Assembly (NCBI GenBank): GCA_034004685.1
Contig: JAVEWG010000017.1
Span: forward strand, 1-64,000
Source of the DNA: JAEUNX01 sp034004685
Lineage (GTDB): Bacteria; Pseudomonadota; Gammaproteobacteria; Burkholderiales; Rhodocyclaceae
Direction of reading: 5' to 3'
Length of the DNA: 64,000 bases
Made by a program: the position numbers and the translations under genes. Shown here one piece after another: positions 1 through 8,774 of this stretch (position 1 is the stretch's first letter; each line of letters begins with the position of its first letter). The notes beneath the pieces are model-generated. The model did not search any database, had not been told where the DNA came from, and saw only the letters and a program-made list of their open reading frames with translations.

Positions 1-825
1 GGCCCGGACGAGGCCGACACCAGCATTGCTCGTACCGGCGAGTCCGGCCGTCAACATCAATGGCGTGATGAGCTTCTGAAAGCCGGGATTCGCGGGAAGG
101 GCGGGCAGTTGCTCAAGTTCGCCGACCTGGAAGCCCTCCCCTCCGACAACGACATCCGCAACCTCCATGCCGTCGGCCACCTGGACAGTGGCGAGCGCGT
201 GGTCGTCAGCTTCGGCCCCGAACATGCGGCGCTGGAGCAGCGCCAGGTCGCCAACGCCCTGAACGAGGCGGGCAGCCTGTTCCCCCTGCCGAAGATGATC
301 GTCTTCTGCGCCTTCACCTTCGACCCGGAAGCAGCAAAGGATATCGACGGCCTCAAGGGCATCACCGCCTTGAAGGCCCAGATGAACACTGACCTGCTGA
401 CCGAGGACTTGAAGAAGGCGAAGTCGTCCAACCAGAGTTTCTGGCTGATGGGTCAGCCCGAGGTCGAGCTCCACACCCTCAAGGATGGCCGTTACGCGGT
501 CGAGGTGCATGGCTTCGACTATTTCGACACGGCCAAGGGCGAACTGGTCTCCGGCGGCAAGAGCAAGATCGCCATGTGGTCGCTCGACACCGACTACGAC
601 GAGCGCAGCGTCTTCCCTCGCCAGGTCTTCTTCCCGATGGCCGGCAAGGGCGAAGGCTGGGAGAAGCTGAAGAAGAACATCCGCGCTGAACTGGACGAGT
701 CCAGGCTGGACAAATTCCACGGCACCGTCAGCCTGCCCTTCGAGGCGGGCGACAACCGCAAGATCGCGGTGAAGATTGTGGACGACCGGGGCATCGAATC
801 GCTCAAAGTCATGCCATTGATGTAA
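1..825 (+). CDS. Site-specific DNA-methyltransferase, type III Mod-like, C-terminal part
   Basis: Open from base 1, so the gene starts outside the window; about 274 codons are visible. The segment RTGESGRQHQWRDELLK followed by GIRGKGGQ resembles the C-terminal region of adenine-specific methyltransferases of the type III Mod group. The catalytic DPPY and SAM motifs would lie upstream and cannot be checked. It ends TAA seven bases before the next gene and is on the same strand as a Res-like helicase-nuclease. The inferred role is therefore the modification subunit of a type III-like restriction system. Family assignment is moderate because only the C-terminal part is seen. Confidence 0.72.
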   Translation, partial: GPDEADTSIARTGESGRQHQWRDELLKAGIRGKGGQLLKFADLEALPSDNDIRNLHAVGHLDSGERVVVSFGPEHAALEQRQVANALNEAGSLFPLPKMIVFCAFTFDPEAAKDIDGLKGITALKAQMNTDLLTEDLKKAKSSNQSFWLMGQPEVELHTLKDGRYAVEVHGFDYFDTAKGELVSGGKSKIAMWSLDTDYDERSVFPRQVFFPMAGKGEGWEKLKKNIRAELDESRLDKFHGTVSLPFEAGDNRKIAVKIVDDRGIESLKVMPLM

Positions 826-834
826 GAGGGCGTG

Positions 835-2709
835 ATGAGCGGACAACCGAACCTCTTCGACAACCTGGACTTCTTCGAGGGCGTCGATGTGGAGTACAAG
901 GCGGCCAAGGGTGGCCTGCCCCGCGACCTGTGGGAAACCTACAGCGCCTTTGCCAACACCGAAGGCGGAACGATCTGGCTGGGCGTGACACAGCGCCCGG
1001 CCGGGCTTGACCTGCACGGCGTGGCCGAGCGGGAAAAGATGCTGTCGGACTTCTGGAACACGGTGAACAACCGCGGCAAAGTCAGCGCCAACCTCCTGGG
1101 TAACAACGATGCCCGCATCGTCCTGCTGGCCAACCCGGACCGGGCGATGATCCGGATCGACGTGCCGCGGGCAGATCGCCACCAGCGGCCGGTCTATATC
1201 GGCAGCGACCCGCTGCGCGGAACGTATCGGCGAAATTTCGAGGGCGACTACCTGTGCAACGAGGCGGAGGTTCGGCGGATGTTTGCCGACCAGTCCGACG
1301 AGCCGGCTGACAGCCGCATCCTCGAGGGGTTTTCGCTGGACGATCTACATACCGATTCCTTGCGCCAATACCGCAATCTGTTCGGTTCGCGCCGCGCCCA
1401 TGCATGGCTGGCCGAGGACGATGTCGGGCTGATGTGCAAGCTCGGCGGATGGCGGCGCGATCGGCGCACGGGCAAGGAGGGGCTGACGCTCGCGGGTCTG
1501 CTGATGTTCGGGCGCGAGCAAGCGATTCGCGATCCCTCCGCGGTTCCAGGATTTCAGCTCGACTACCGTGAGCGCTTCGGCGAAGACCCCGACGAGCGCT
1601 GGACCGACCGTCTGACGCTGGATGGCTCCTGGGAAGGCAACCTGTTCCAGTTCTACTTGCAGGCCATGCTCAAGCTGTCGGTCGGACCCGGTATCAAGCG
1701 TCCCTTCCGGACCGATGCCGAAGGCTTCCGCAGTGGCGGCACGCCGGTCACCGACGCGCTGCAGGAGGCTTTGGTCAACGCCTTGATCCATGCCGACTAC
1801 GCCGGTCAAGGCGGCATCGTGATTGACCGTTGGCCGGACCGGCTGGAGTTCTCCAACCCCGGTACGCTGCTGATCTCGCGAGAGCAGTTGCTCAGGGGTG
1901 GCGTCAGCGAATGCCGCAACAAATCGCTGCAACTGATGTTCCAGATGCTCGGCGTGGGCGACAAGGCCGGCTCGGGAATCGACAAGATTCGTTCGAGCTG
2001 GGCCGCCGAACATTGGCAATCTCCGGTGCTGCGGGAATCGTTGCGGCCCGACCGCGTGGTGCTGGAGTTACCGATGGTCAGCCTGCTGCCGGAAGAGGTA
2101 TTGGCCGACCTGCGCCAGCGTTTCGGCGACGGCTTTGACGGGTTGAGCGGCGACGAAGTCCAGGCCGTGGTGACGGCACAGGTCGAGGGCTCGGTCACCA
2201 ATCAACAGCTGCAGGGGATGCTGACGATGCATCGCGTGGATATCACCCGCATGCTGGGGGGGTTGGTCCAGCAGGGATTCCTCAGCTCGGATGGCGTCGG
2301 ACGAGGCACGCGCTATTTCGTCCCCGACGACGCGACTCCCCCCGTTAGCGGTGGAACTCCCCCCGTTAGCGGTGGAACTCCCCCCGTTAGCGGTGGAACT
2401 CCCCCCGTTAGCGGTGGAACTCCCCCCGTTAGCGGTGGAGCCGAGGAAATCATCAACCGGGTTCGGGCAAGTCGACGCGCGAAACCCGAGGCGGTGCGGC
2501 AGGCCATTTTGGCGGTCTGCGCCGAGGGTTTCCTGCCTGCCGAGGAAATCGCAGCGCGCCTGGGACGCAGCAAGAAGCGGGTGCAGGATGAATTCCTGGG
2601 GCCGATGTGCGCCGAGCACTTGTTGACGATGCGTTATCCCGAGACCCCGAATCACAAACAGCAGGCCTATCGGACGGTAGTAGCCGCCCACACGCCCTCC
2701 ACACCATGA
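835..2709 (+). CDS. AlbA_2 / ATP-binding (HATPase_c_4) protein with TPPVSGG repeats
   Basis: A 624-aa protein. The N-terminal EYKAAKGGLPRDLWETYSAF and NTEGGTIWLGV are typical of the Schlafen AlbA_2 domain. The middle has an HATPase-type stretch (ALQEALVNALIHADY, later GDKAGSGIDKIR). The C-terminal ~90 residues look like a winged helix (AEEIAARLGRSKKRVQDE). Between them lies a run of five perfect TPPVSGG repeats. ATG at 835 is preferred over GTG at 832 because AGAGGG lies just upstream. It sits between the methyltransferase and the Res-like gene, overlapping the latter by four bases, so it is co-translated. AlbA_2 proteins are often called transcriptional regulators; a defence or regulatory role is inferred from context. 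Confidence 0.85.
   Translation: MSGQPNLFDNLDFFEGVDVEYKAAKGGLPRDLWETYSAFANTEGGTIWLGVTQRPAGLDLHGVAEREKMLSDFWNTVNNRGKVSANLLGNNDARIVLLANPDRAMIRIDVPRADRHQRPVYIGSDPLRGTYRRNFEGDYLCNEAEVRRMFADQSDEPADSRILEGFSLDDLHTDSLRQYRNLFGSRRAHAWLAEDDVGLMCKLGGWRRDRRTGKEGLTLAGLLMFGREQAIRDPSAVPGFQLDYRERFGEDPDERWTDRLTLDGSWEGNLFQFYLQAMLKLSVGPGIKRPFRTDAEGFRSGGTPVTDALQEALVNALIHADYAGQGGIVIDRWPDRLEFSNPGTLLISREQLLRGGVSECRNKSLQLMFQMLGVGDKAGSGIDKIRSSWAAEHWQSPVLRESLRPDRVVLELPMVSLLPEEVLADLRQRFGDGFDGLSGDEVQAVVTAQVEGSVTNQQLQGMLTMHRVDITRMLGGLVQQGFLSSDGVGRGTRYFVPDDATPPVSGGTPPVSGGTPPVSGGTPPVSGGTPPVSGGAEEIINRVRASRRAKPEAVRQAILAVCAEGFLPAEEIAARLGRSKKRVQDEFLGPMCAEHLLTMRYPETPNHKQQAYRTVVAAHTPSTP
2335..2439 (+). repeat. Five-copy 21-bp in-frame tandem repeat
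   Basis: Five identical tandem copies of a 21-bp unit (ACTCCCCCCGTTAGCGGTGG plus A) begin at 2335, 2356, 2377, 2398 and 2419. Each copy encodes seven residues (TPPVSGG), so a change in copy number lengthens a linker without breaking the frame. Identity between copies is perfect at DNA level, which suggests recent slippage-type expansion. Confidence 0.97.
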
Positions 2710-5579
2710 CCGCAAAGTCCCTCATCATCAACTCGCCCTTCGAGCGCCCGACACACCACTGGCTGCGCCAGAGCGACAACAAGCTGGAGCTCCAGACCGG
2801 GCGACGACCAGCGGGTTACGAGATTTTCGACACGCGGAACAACACCGTCCGCACCGTCGAGCTTGATCTCGTCAATCGTATCCGCGAACGGCTCGATGCT
2901 TGGCGAGAAGCCGGCTACCCCGGCGTGACGACTGTCACCCGCCAGTTGCTGGAACACTGGCAAGACCCGGACGCCAACCGCCAAAACGCTTTCTACTTCT
3001 GCCAGATCGAGGCCATTGAGACATTGATCTGGCACGTCGAGGCTCCGCCCGACTACCAGCAAGGAATTGCCATACCGGGCGACGGTGGCGTCTGGGAACG
3101 TCTGTGCAGCAAGATGGCGACCGGCAGCGGCAAGACCACCGTGATGGCGATGATCATCACCTGGCAGGTGTTGAACGCGCTGACCTACCCGAAGCGCCAC
3201 AAGGACTTCTCGCGCACGGTGTTCATCGTTGCCCCTGGCCTTACCGTCAAGGAGCGCCTCCAGGTGCTACGCCCCGGCCACCCGGAGAACTACTACGACA
3301 CCTTCGGCCTCTGCCCGAACGAGGGGCTGCGCCAGAAGCTGAACCAGGTCGAACTCGGCATCGAGAACTGGCACAGCCTGATGCCCCTGAAGGAGCAGGA
3401 TCGCTCCGTGGTCAAGAAAGGCGCCGAGAGCGACGAGGCCTACGTCCGCCGCGTGCTCGGCAAGCTGTCCGGCCACAAGGACATTCTGATCATCAACGAC
3501 GAGGCGCACCACGCCTACCGCAAGCCGGCCGAGGTGAAGGTCAGCAAGAAGGATGCAGAAGAACTCGGCATCGACCTGGAAGAGGCCACCCGCTGGATCG
3601 AGGGGCTGGACCGCATCCACAAGATGCGCCGGATCATCCGCTGCTTCGACCTGTCGGCTACCCCGTTCGCCCCCACCGGCAAGACCAGCACTGAGTCGTC
3701 CCTGTTCGAGTGGGTCATCTCCGACTTCGGCCTGAACGACGCCATCGAGGCCGGCCTGGTCAAGACGCCCCGCGTGGTCATCCGTGACAATGCCTTGCCC
3801 AATGCCCAAACCTACCGCAGCAAGCTGTACCACCTCTACCGCGAACCGGAGGTTGGCGAGGATTTGAATCGGCGCGGCGCCGAACCGCATGAAGCGCTGC
3901 CCCAGATTGTCCAGGAGGCCTACACGCTGCTCGGTGCCGACTGGCGCGAAACGCTCAAGTCGTGGCAAGCCAACGGCCATGCTTCGCCCCCGGTGATGCT
4001 GACCGTCTGCAACCGGACCGAGACCGCGGCCCGCATCGAGCACTACTTCCGTCACGGTGATGCCTACTGGCCTGAACTGAAGGCCCCGGAGAAGACGCTG
4101 CGTGTCGATTCCAAGGTGCTCGACAAGGCCGAAATCGGCGAAACCGCCAGCAGCGACAAGGAGTACGAAGCCGTCCTGCAAGCGATTGTCGAAGCTGCCA
4201 ACATTCCGGAAGCCCGCAAGGAACTGCTGCGGGCGATGAAGAAGGAAGAACTGCTGCGCGCCATCATCGACAACGTCGGCAAGCGCAACACCGCCGGCCA
4301 GGACCTGCAGAACGTCATCTCCGTCGCCATGCTCTCCGAGGGCTGGGACGCCAAGAACGTCACGCACATCATGGGCCTGCGTGCCTTCACCAGCCAGCTC
4401 CTCTGCGAGCAGGTGATCGGCCGTGGCCTGCGTCGCGTGTCCTACGACACCGAGCCGGTCGTCTGCCCGGACGGCGTTGAGCGCAACTTGTTCCTGCCGG
4501 AATTCGTTAATGTCTTCGGCGTGCCGCTGTCCATCTTCCAGGATGGCGAGGGTGGCGACCCGCCACCGCCCCCGAAACACAGCACCCAGATCGAATCCAT
4601 CAAGGACCGAAGCGAGTTGGAGATTGCCTGGCCGAACGTGCTGCGCGTCGACTTCGTTGTCCGGCCGGAACTCGTGGTCGACTGGTCGAAGGTGCCACCG
4701 CTCAAGATCGACCCAGCCCAGATTCACGTCAGCGCCGACATGGCACCCGCCCTAGGCGGTGCTGCCGACCTCGCCAAGGCAGTGTCGATCGACCTGGAGA
4801 AGTTGCCCGAAGAATTCCGCCTACAGCGCCTGCTGTTCGTCGCCGCCCGTAAGGCCTTCGAGACCTTGCAGCACGGCTTCACAGGCGGCCGGGAGTCGCT
4901 GATCCAGCAACTGATCCGCTTGGTCGAGCAGTTCTTCAACTCCGACAAGCTGGACATCCCGTCACTCTTCCACCAAGACCCACTGCGCAAGCGGATTCTG
5001 ATCGCGCTCTCGATCGACAACATCGTTCAGCACGTGATCGAGCAGGTGCATCAGGAAAACGCCGAGCGCCTGGAGCCGGTGTTCGACTCCGAGTTCCCGA
5101 TCGGCTCCACCCGCATGATGCGGACGTGGTACTCGACCAAACCCTGCTTGGAAACGACGAAGTCACAGATCAGCCATGCGGTGGTCGACAGCAGCTGGGA
5201 GCACTACACCGCGCAAGTACTGGAGAAGCGTACCGATGTTTCAGCCTACGCCAAGAACGACCACCTTGGCTTCCAGCTCCACTACCTGTGGCGTGGCAGC
5301 CGGCGCAAGTACGTCCCCGACTTCCTGATCCGCTTCGCCAACGGTAAGCACTTGGCCCTGGAGATCAAGGGCGAGGACTCGGACCAGAACCGCACCAAAC
5401 GCCGGGCGCTGGATGCCTGGGTGCGAGCGGTCAACGCACGGGGTGGTTTCGGTACTTGGTCCTGGGACGTGGTGAAGGCTGAGCCCTCCAAGGTAGATGA
5501 CGTCGTCACTCACCATGCTAAGAGTGCAGCACACTCTGAGCCAATCGGCGAAGGTATCCTCGTTGCAATGCAACCCTGA
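2706..5579 (+). CDS. Res-like DEAD/DEAH helicase-nuclease, BPTD_3080-type restriction endonuclease
   Basis: A 957-aa protein whose ATG overlaps the stop of the upstream gene (ATGA); an open extension to 2607 lies inside that gene and is rejected. Superfamily 2 helicase motifs are clear: Walker A MATGSGKT near residue 140, Walker B NDEAHH near 265, ATPF about 50 residues later, and EQVIGRGLRR near 575. The C terminus carries YVPDFLIRF followed by ALEIKG, the D...ExK pattern of a PD-(D/E)XK nuclease. This matches type III-type restriction subunits. With the upstream methyltransferase and AlbA_2 protein it forms a three-gene restriction-modification operon. The recognition sequence cannot be read from the DNA. 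Confidence 0.88.
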   Translation: MTAKSLIINSPFERPTHHWLRQSDNKLELQTGRRPAGYEIFDTRNNTVRTVELDLVNRIRERLDAWREAGYPGVTTVTRQLLEHWQDPDANRQNAFYFCQIEAIETLIWHVEAPPDYQQGIAIPGDGGVWERLCSKMATGSGKTTVMAMIITWQVLNALTYPKRHKDFSRTVFIVAPGLTVKERLQVLRPGHPENYYDTFGLCPNEGLRQKLNQVELGIENWHSLMPLKEQDRSVVKKGAESDEAYVRRVLGKLSGHKDILIINDEAHHAYRKPAEVKVSKKDAEELGIDLEEATRWIEGLDRIHKMRRIIRCFDLSATPFAPTGKTSTESSLFEWVISDFGLNDAIEAGLVKTPRVVIRDNALPNAQTYRSKLYHLYREPEVGEDLNRRGAEPHEALPQIVQEAYTLLGADWRETLKSWQANGHASPPVMLTVCNRTETAARIEHYFRHGDAYWPELKAPEKTLRVDSKVLDKAEIGETASSDKEYEAVLQAIVEAANIPEARKELLRAMKKEELLRAIIDNVGKRNTAGQDLQNVISVAMLSEGWDAKNVTHIMGLRAFTSQLLCEQVIGRGLRRVSYDTEPVVCPDGVERNLFLPEFVNVFGVPLSIFQDGEGGDPPPPPKHSTQIESIKDRSELEIAWPNVLRVDFVVRPELVVDWSKVPPLKIDPAQIHVSADMAPALGGAADLAKAVSIDLEKLPEEFRLQRLLFVAARKAFETLQHGFTGGRESLIQQLIRLVEQFFNSDKLDIPSLFHQDPLRKRILIALSIDNIVQHVIEQVHQENAERLEPVFDSEFPIGSTRMMRTWYSTKPCLETTKSQISHAVVDSSWEHYTAQVLEKRTDVSAYAKNDHLGFQLHYLWRGSRRKYVPDFLIRFANGKHLALEIKGEDSDQNRTKRRALDAWVRAVNARGGFGTWSWDVVKAEPSKVDDVVTHHAKSAAHSEPIGEGILVAMQP

Positions 5580-5739
5580 CGAGCGCCGATTCCCCAAAGG
5601 GGAGAGTGTCCGAAATTTTTTATAAAGCGGTCTTAGTCAGCCGCATCGCAAAAAGTCGGCTTAGGCCGCATCCCAGGAATTGACCCTCCGGCCGGCTCCA
5701 GATGTAGTCCAACCTGCACGGGCACCTTTCGAGTACGGG

Positions 5740-6058
5740 ACTAGAAGGACTCATCACGGCAGGGGCGCTCCGTAGCCGGGTTCTGGGCGCCAGCCAATCC
5801 TTCGAAGGGACAGTACGGAATACGGTCCTGCTGACCAGTAACAATGCCAGCTTCAGCCGGGACCTGGCCCGGCGTTTTATCCGGATTCGGATCGACCACG
5901 GCGTAGAGTTACCCCAGTCCTTGGAGTTCCGCTTTTGCCCGGTGGAGCGAGCCTTGACGGAACGGCTGGTGGTGGCCCGCGCGGTGCAGGTGGTGTCGGG
6001 ATTCTTTGCAGCGGGTGCCCCTGCCGTGGGGCGGGGCGATGCCGGTTTCCCCGAGTGA
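5740..6058 (+). pseudogene. Decayed C-terminal fragment of a phage/plasmid primase-helicase (VirE/D5-like)
   Basis: In one frame up to about 5760 the DNA reads LEGLITA. After a one-base shift it continues as GALRSRVLGASQSFEGTVRN, then LLTSNNASFSRDLARR, then FIRIRID, and stops at 6058. This resembles the C-terminal block of mobile-element primase/helicase ATPases, where a glycine/arginine segment precedes an ...TGNN...SGDLARR...IRLD stretch. No start codon, N-terminal domain or Walker motifs remain. It is a relic of an older mobile element next to the restriction island. Homology is judged by eye; protein-level alignment of both frames would decide. Confidence 0.5.
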
Positions 6059-6677
6059 AACCGGCTGGTGCGCCAGGCCGTGCTATGGGTTCATCGGGAG
6101 GGGATGGGGGCGGAGGCCGGGATTGGTGAATTGGGCGACCCGTGCCCGGCGCCAGTGGGAACGCTGCCGGGGCCACCAGACCGAGCCCAGGACACCGGAC
6201 GGGAAGCGCAGCAGTACCCAGCGGGGGGCATGCAACACGGCGCCCGATCGGGGTCCGTGGTGGCCCTCCAGCGGTGGTTGGCTTCACTGAACCGCTTGGT
6301 GCACTCGCTGGGGGGCCCTGAAGCCTGAACCAAAAAGTTTCAAAAACCCCGTCACGTGGCGAGCAGCAGTGGGCGCCAACGTCATGATGCGGCACACCAC
6401 AAACATACTACGTCACCCATAACATGACAGTGCGCCGCAGCATTTATGCCATGAATGAATATGCAGCCGAGGTGCTTGCAGAATCCATCGTGACCAGCCG
6501 CATTTATTGTGACCATGACGGGGCGGCATTTCGCGTGCCGTCACTGTGACAAGACTGTGCGGGTTTGCCTGTCCCAACCCTGTCACAGCGAACGAGTGAC
6601 AAAGGCTACATCCACGGTAGATGCGAGATCAAAAAGACTTGGACGGGAACCACCCACATCTTTGATTTAAAAGGGTT
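6059..6677. other. Stretch without convincing genes left of the element boundary
   Basis: About 0.6 kb. Long open frames on both strands between 6000 and 6395 are rich in Pro, Gly and Arg, have no family resemblance and look like GC-driven shadows. A 42-codon frame at 6424-6549 (starting MTVRRSIYAMNEYAAE) has more ordinary composition but no ribosome binding site, so it is not called. From about 6400 the DNA becomes more AT-rich towards the integration site. Confidence 0.5.
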
Positions 6678-6700
6678 TGGCGGAGAGGAAGTCCGCCAAA
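6676..6700. repeat. Left attachment site (attL) embedded in a perfect inverted repeat
   Basis: The 14-bp core TGGCGGAGAGGAAG (6678-6691) is identical to 22190-22203, the 3' end of tRNA-Ser including its encoded CCA. Here the core lies in a 9-bp perfect inverted repeat, TTTGGCGGA then GAGGAAG then TCCGCCAAA. The integrase gene begins about 160 bp to the right. Direct-repeat identity at a tRNA 3' end plus an adjacent integrase is the standard signature of site-specific integration. Confidence 0.85.
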
Positions 6701-6811
6701 CTCGTTTCCATACAAGTTTCAACATGTTATCTACAACCAATTGAAATTATTGGAAGTATCATTGGACCTGTCTTGACAAGTGCACAATCGTCCACAAAAA
6801 TGAAGTGTAAA

Positions 6812-6834
6812 TTTGATGGTTGGTTTGATGGTTG
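6812..6834 (+). repeat. Tandem TTTGATGGTTG motifs, candidate integrase arm-type sites
   Basis: TTTGATGGTTG occurs at 6812-6822 and 6824-6834 just before the integrase gene. It occurs once more at 22126-22136 near the other end of the element. A second shared motif, ATACAAGTTNCAACA, is at 6710-6724 and 22079-22093. Short repeats inside both ends of an element are what arm-type binding sites of tyrosine recombinases look like; binding is inferred. Confidence 0.55.
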
Positions 6835-6852
6835 AGATTTGTGGGTGGGTTT

Positions 6853-8097
6853 ATGGGTCGAGGCTCGAACAAGCTGACGGACAGGACAGTTCGCTCGCTC
6901 AAAGACGTTGGGCGTTACGGAGACGGACTCGGCTTATGGCTCCAGATCGGCCCTGATGGCGGCAAGTCCTGGGTCTATCGGTTCATGCTGGATGGCAAAG
7001 CAAGGATGATGGGCTTGGGCCGTTATCCAGACGTATCCCTGGAACAAGCCCGGAAAAAAGCCACGGAATGCCGGAACTTGGTTCGGGAGGGCAAGGATCC
7101 CATCGATACGCGGAACACGGAGCGCACGACCGAACGGCTCGCCCGCCTAAAGTCGCTGACCTTCGATCAATGCGCCAGGGCCTACATTGAAGCCAACCGG
7201 CCCGGTTGGAAGAACGCCAAGCACGCGGCCCAGTGGGAAACCACACTCGATACCTACGCGAACCCAATCATCGGGAAACTGCCCGTCGACGCCATCGATA
7301 CCACGTTGGTGCTCAAAGTCCTTGAACCGATCTGGACGAAGAAGCCCGAGACGGCAAGCCGACTGCGGGGCAGGATTGAAGCAATCCTGGCCTTCGCCAC
7401 GGTGCGCAAGTACCGCAGCGGGGACAATCCGGCACAGTGGAAGAACCACCTTGACCAGGTGCTTGCGGCCCGCCCAGCCGTCGCCAAGGCGAAGAACCAC
7501 CCAGCCCTTCCGTTTGCCCAGGTCGGGGCGTTTTTACAGGAACTCCGGATCCAGGCGGGGGTTGCCGCCAGAGCCTTGGAATTCACCATCCTGACGGCGA
7601 CCCGTACGAACGAAGTCATCGGCGCCACCTGGCAGGAACTGGACTTGCAGGCCGGCGTTTGGACCATCCCAGCAGAGCGCATGAAGGCCGGCAAGGAGCA
7701 CCGCGTACCCCTGTGTGAACGTGCTCTTGCCCTTGTTCAGGAATTTGCGCCCCTCAGTACCGGAGGCGGTAGCCCTGTGTTTCCCGGCCCCAAGGGTGGC
7801 GCACTTTCCAACATGGCGATGTTGGCCTTATTGAAACGCATGGGACGGTCAGGCATCACGGTTCATGGATTCCGTTCTTCCTTCCGCGACTGGGCAGGTG
7901 AAATGACCGGGCACCCGCGAGAAGTGATCGAGCACGCCCTGGCCCACCAGTTGAAGGACAAGGCCGAGGCCGCTTATCAGCGTGGCTCGCTCTTCACGAA
8001 GCGCCAGCGGCTGATGGAAGACTGGGCGCGGTTCTGTGAATTGCCGCCAGCTCCGGCTAACGTGGTGCCGATTCAAAGGACAGGCCAATGTATCTAG
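6853..8097 (+). CDS. int: P4-type tyrosine integrase (DUF4102 N-terminus)
   Basis: A 414-aa tyrosine recombinase. The N-terminal segment has the DUF4102 arm-binding pattern (YGDGLGLWLQI then WVYRFMLDGKARMMGLGRYP). A SAM-like core-binding domain covers about residues 100-190. The catalytic domain shows the arginine in TATRTNEVIGATW, the HxxR box in VHGFRSSFRDWAGE, a histidine in VIEHALAH and the nucleophile tyrosine in EAAYQRG. ATG at 6853 is preferred over an upstream in-frame TTG at 6832. It sits about 160 bp inside attL, as expected for the integrase of this element, and would recombine at the tRNA-Ser(CGA) 3' end. All catalytic residues appear intact. Confidence 0.93.
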   Translation: MGRGSNKLTDRTVRSLKDVGRYGDGLGLWLQIGPDGGKSWVYRFMLDGKARMMGLGRYPDVSLEQARKKATECRNLVREGKDPIDTRNTERTTERLARLKSLTFDQCARAYIEANRPGWKNAKHAAQWETTLDTYANPIIGKLPVDAIDTTLVLKVLEPIWTKKPETASRLRGRIEAILAFATVRKYRSGDNPAQWKNHLDQVLAARPAVAKAKNHPALPFAQVGAFLQELRIQAGVAARALEFTILTATRTNEVIGATWQELDLQAGVWTIPAERMKAGKEHRVPLCERALALVQEFAPLSTGGGSPVFPGPKGGALSNMAMLALLKRMGRSGITVHGFRSSFRDWAGEMTGHPREVIEHALAHQLKDKAEAAYQRGSLFTKRQRLMEDWARFCELPPAPANVVPIQRTGQCI

Positions 8098-8169
8098 ACG
8101 GAAGTCTTAGGGCACGACCGAGAGGCTATCGACCCTCAAGCGCTTTCCGGGGAATGCGTCTTGAGCCGG

Positions 8170-8466
8170 TCACGCAGCTGGCGCTACCGCATGCAACTGA
8201 ATTTTCAGCGCCTTGATGACCTTCAGAACGGTGGAGAACTCAGGGTTACCCCCCGGGGACAAGGCCTTGTAGAGCCCTTCCCGGGTCAGGCCAGTATCCC
8301 GGGCGAGCTGGGCCATGCCCCGTGCCCTGGCGATGTCGTTCAGGGCGGATCGAACCAAGCTTCCGTCACCCGGGTCTTCCTCCAGGCAAGCGTCCAGGTA
8401 CAGCACCATGTCTTCGTCGGTTTGCAGGTTGTCCGCCGGATCCCAGCGGGTGAAATTCTCAGCCAT
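8170..8466 (-). CDS. HigA-like antitoxin (XRE-type addiction-module antidote)
   Basis: A 98-aa protein following the toxin with two bases between its ATG and the toxin stop. Its start follows GGAAGGA on the coding strand. The C-terminal half (ARARGMAQLARDTGLTREGLY then KALS) is a helix-turn-helix of the addiction-module antidote family linked to HigB-type killers; VLKVIKALKIQLHAVA is the typical tail. The N-terminal ~35 residues probably wrap the toxin. It likely represses its own operon by binding the palindrome upstream of the toxin gene. Toxin-first order is typical of higBA. Such a pair may help stabilise the element. Confidence 0.85.
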   Translation of the reverse strand: MAENFTRWDPADNLQTDEDMVLYLDACLEEDPGDGSLVRSALNDIARARGMAQLARDTGLTREGLYKALSPGGNPEFSTVLKVIKALKIQLHAVAPAA

Positions 8467-8468
8467 GG

Positions 8469-8768
8469 TCAGTCCTTCCATTCCTTCGAAACCTGGATTG
8501 CCCGCTCGATGTCCGCCGCCTGTGTGCTCTTATCGCCACCGGCCAGCAACACCACCAGCACGGTCCCACGTCGCATGAAGTAGAGGCGATAGCCCGGCCC
8601 GGTGTCGATCCGCATTTCGGACACGCCGTCCCGCAAAGGCTTGATGTCGCCAAAATGGCCACTGTCTGCCAGGCGCCGCAGCCTAGCATTGATGCGGGCC
8701 ACCCCCTGCCGATCCTTCAGCTTCCGTAGCCAGGCAGCGAAGGGGGCACTTTGGCGGATGTCGATCAT
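8469..8768 (-). CDS. HigB/RelE-like toxin (addiction-module killer protein)
   Basis: A 99-aa protein of RelE/ParE fold type. FAAWLRKLKDRQGVARINAR near the N terminus and GHFGDIKPLRDGVSEMRID then GPGYRLYFM in the centre match the short HigB-like killer family. The basic residues and the GYRLYF strand are those expected of a ribosome-dependent mRNA interferase; activity is inferred. It is the first gene of a two-gene operon with the antitoxin. Its start lies about 10 bp from a perfect 16-bp palindrome. The operon points away from the assembly gap on the right, so its coding sequence is unaffected. Confidence 0.87.
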   Translation of the reverse strand: MIDIRQSAPFAAWLRKLKDRQGVARINARLRRLADSGHFGDIKPLRDGVSEMRIDTGPGYRLYFMRRGTVLVVLLAGGDKSTQAADIERAIQVSKEWKD

Positions 8769-8774
8769 AGGCTA

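Noticed and set aside
3267..4727. Long minus-strand open frame (486 codons) opposite the Res-like gene
   Set aside because: It is antisense to an intact helicase-nuclease with all motifs and shows only the composition expected from GC-rich codon third positions.
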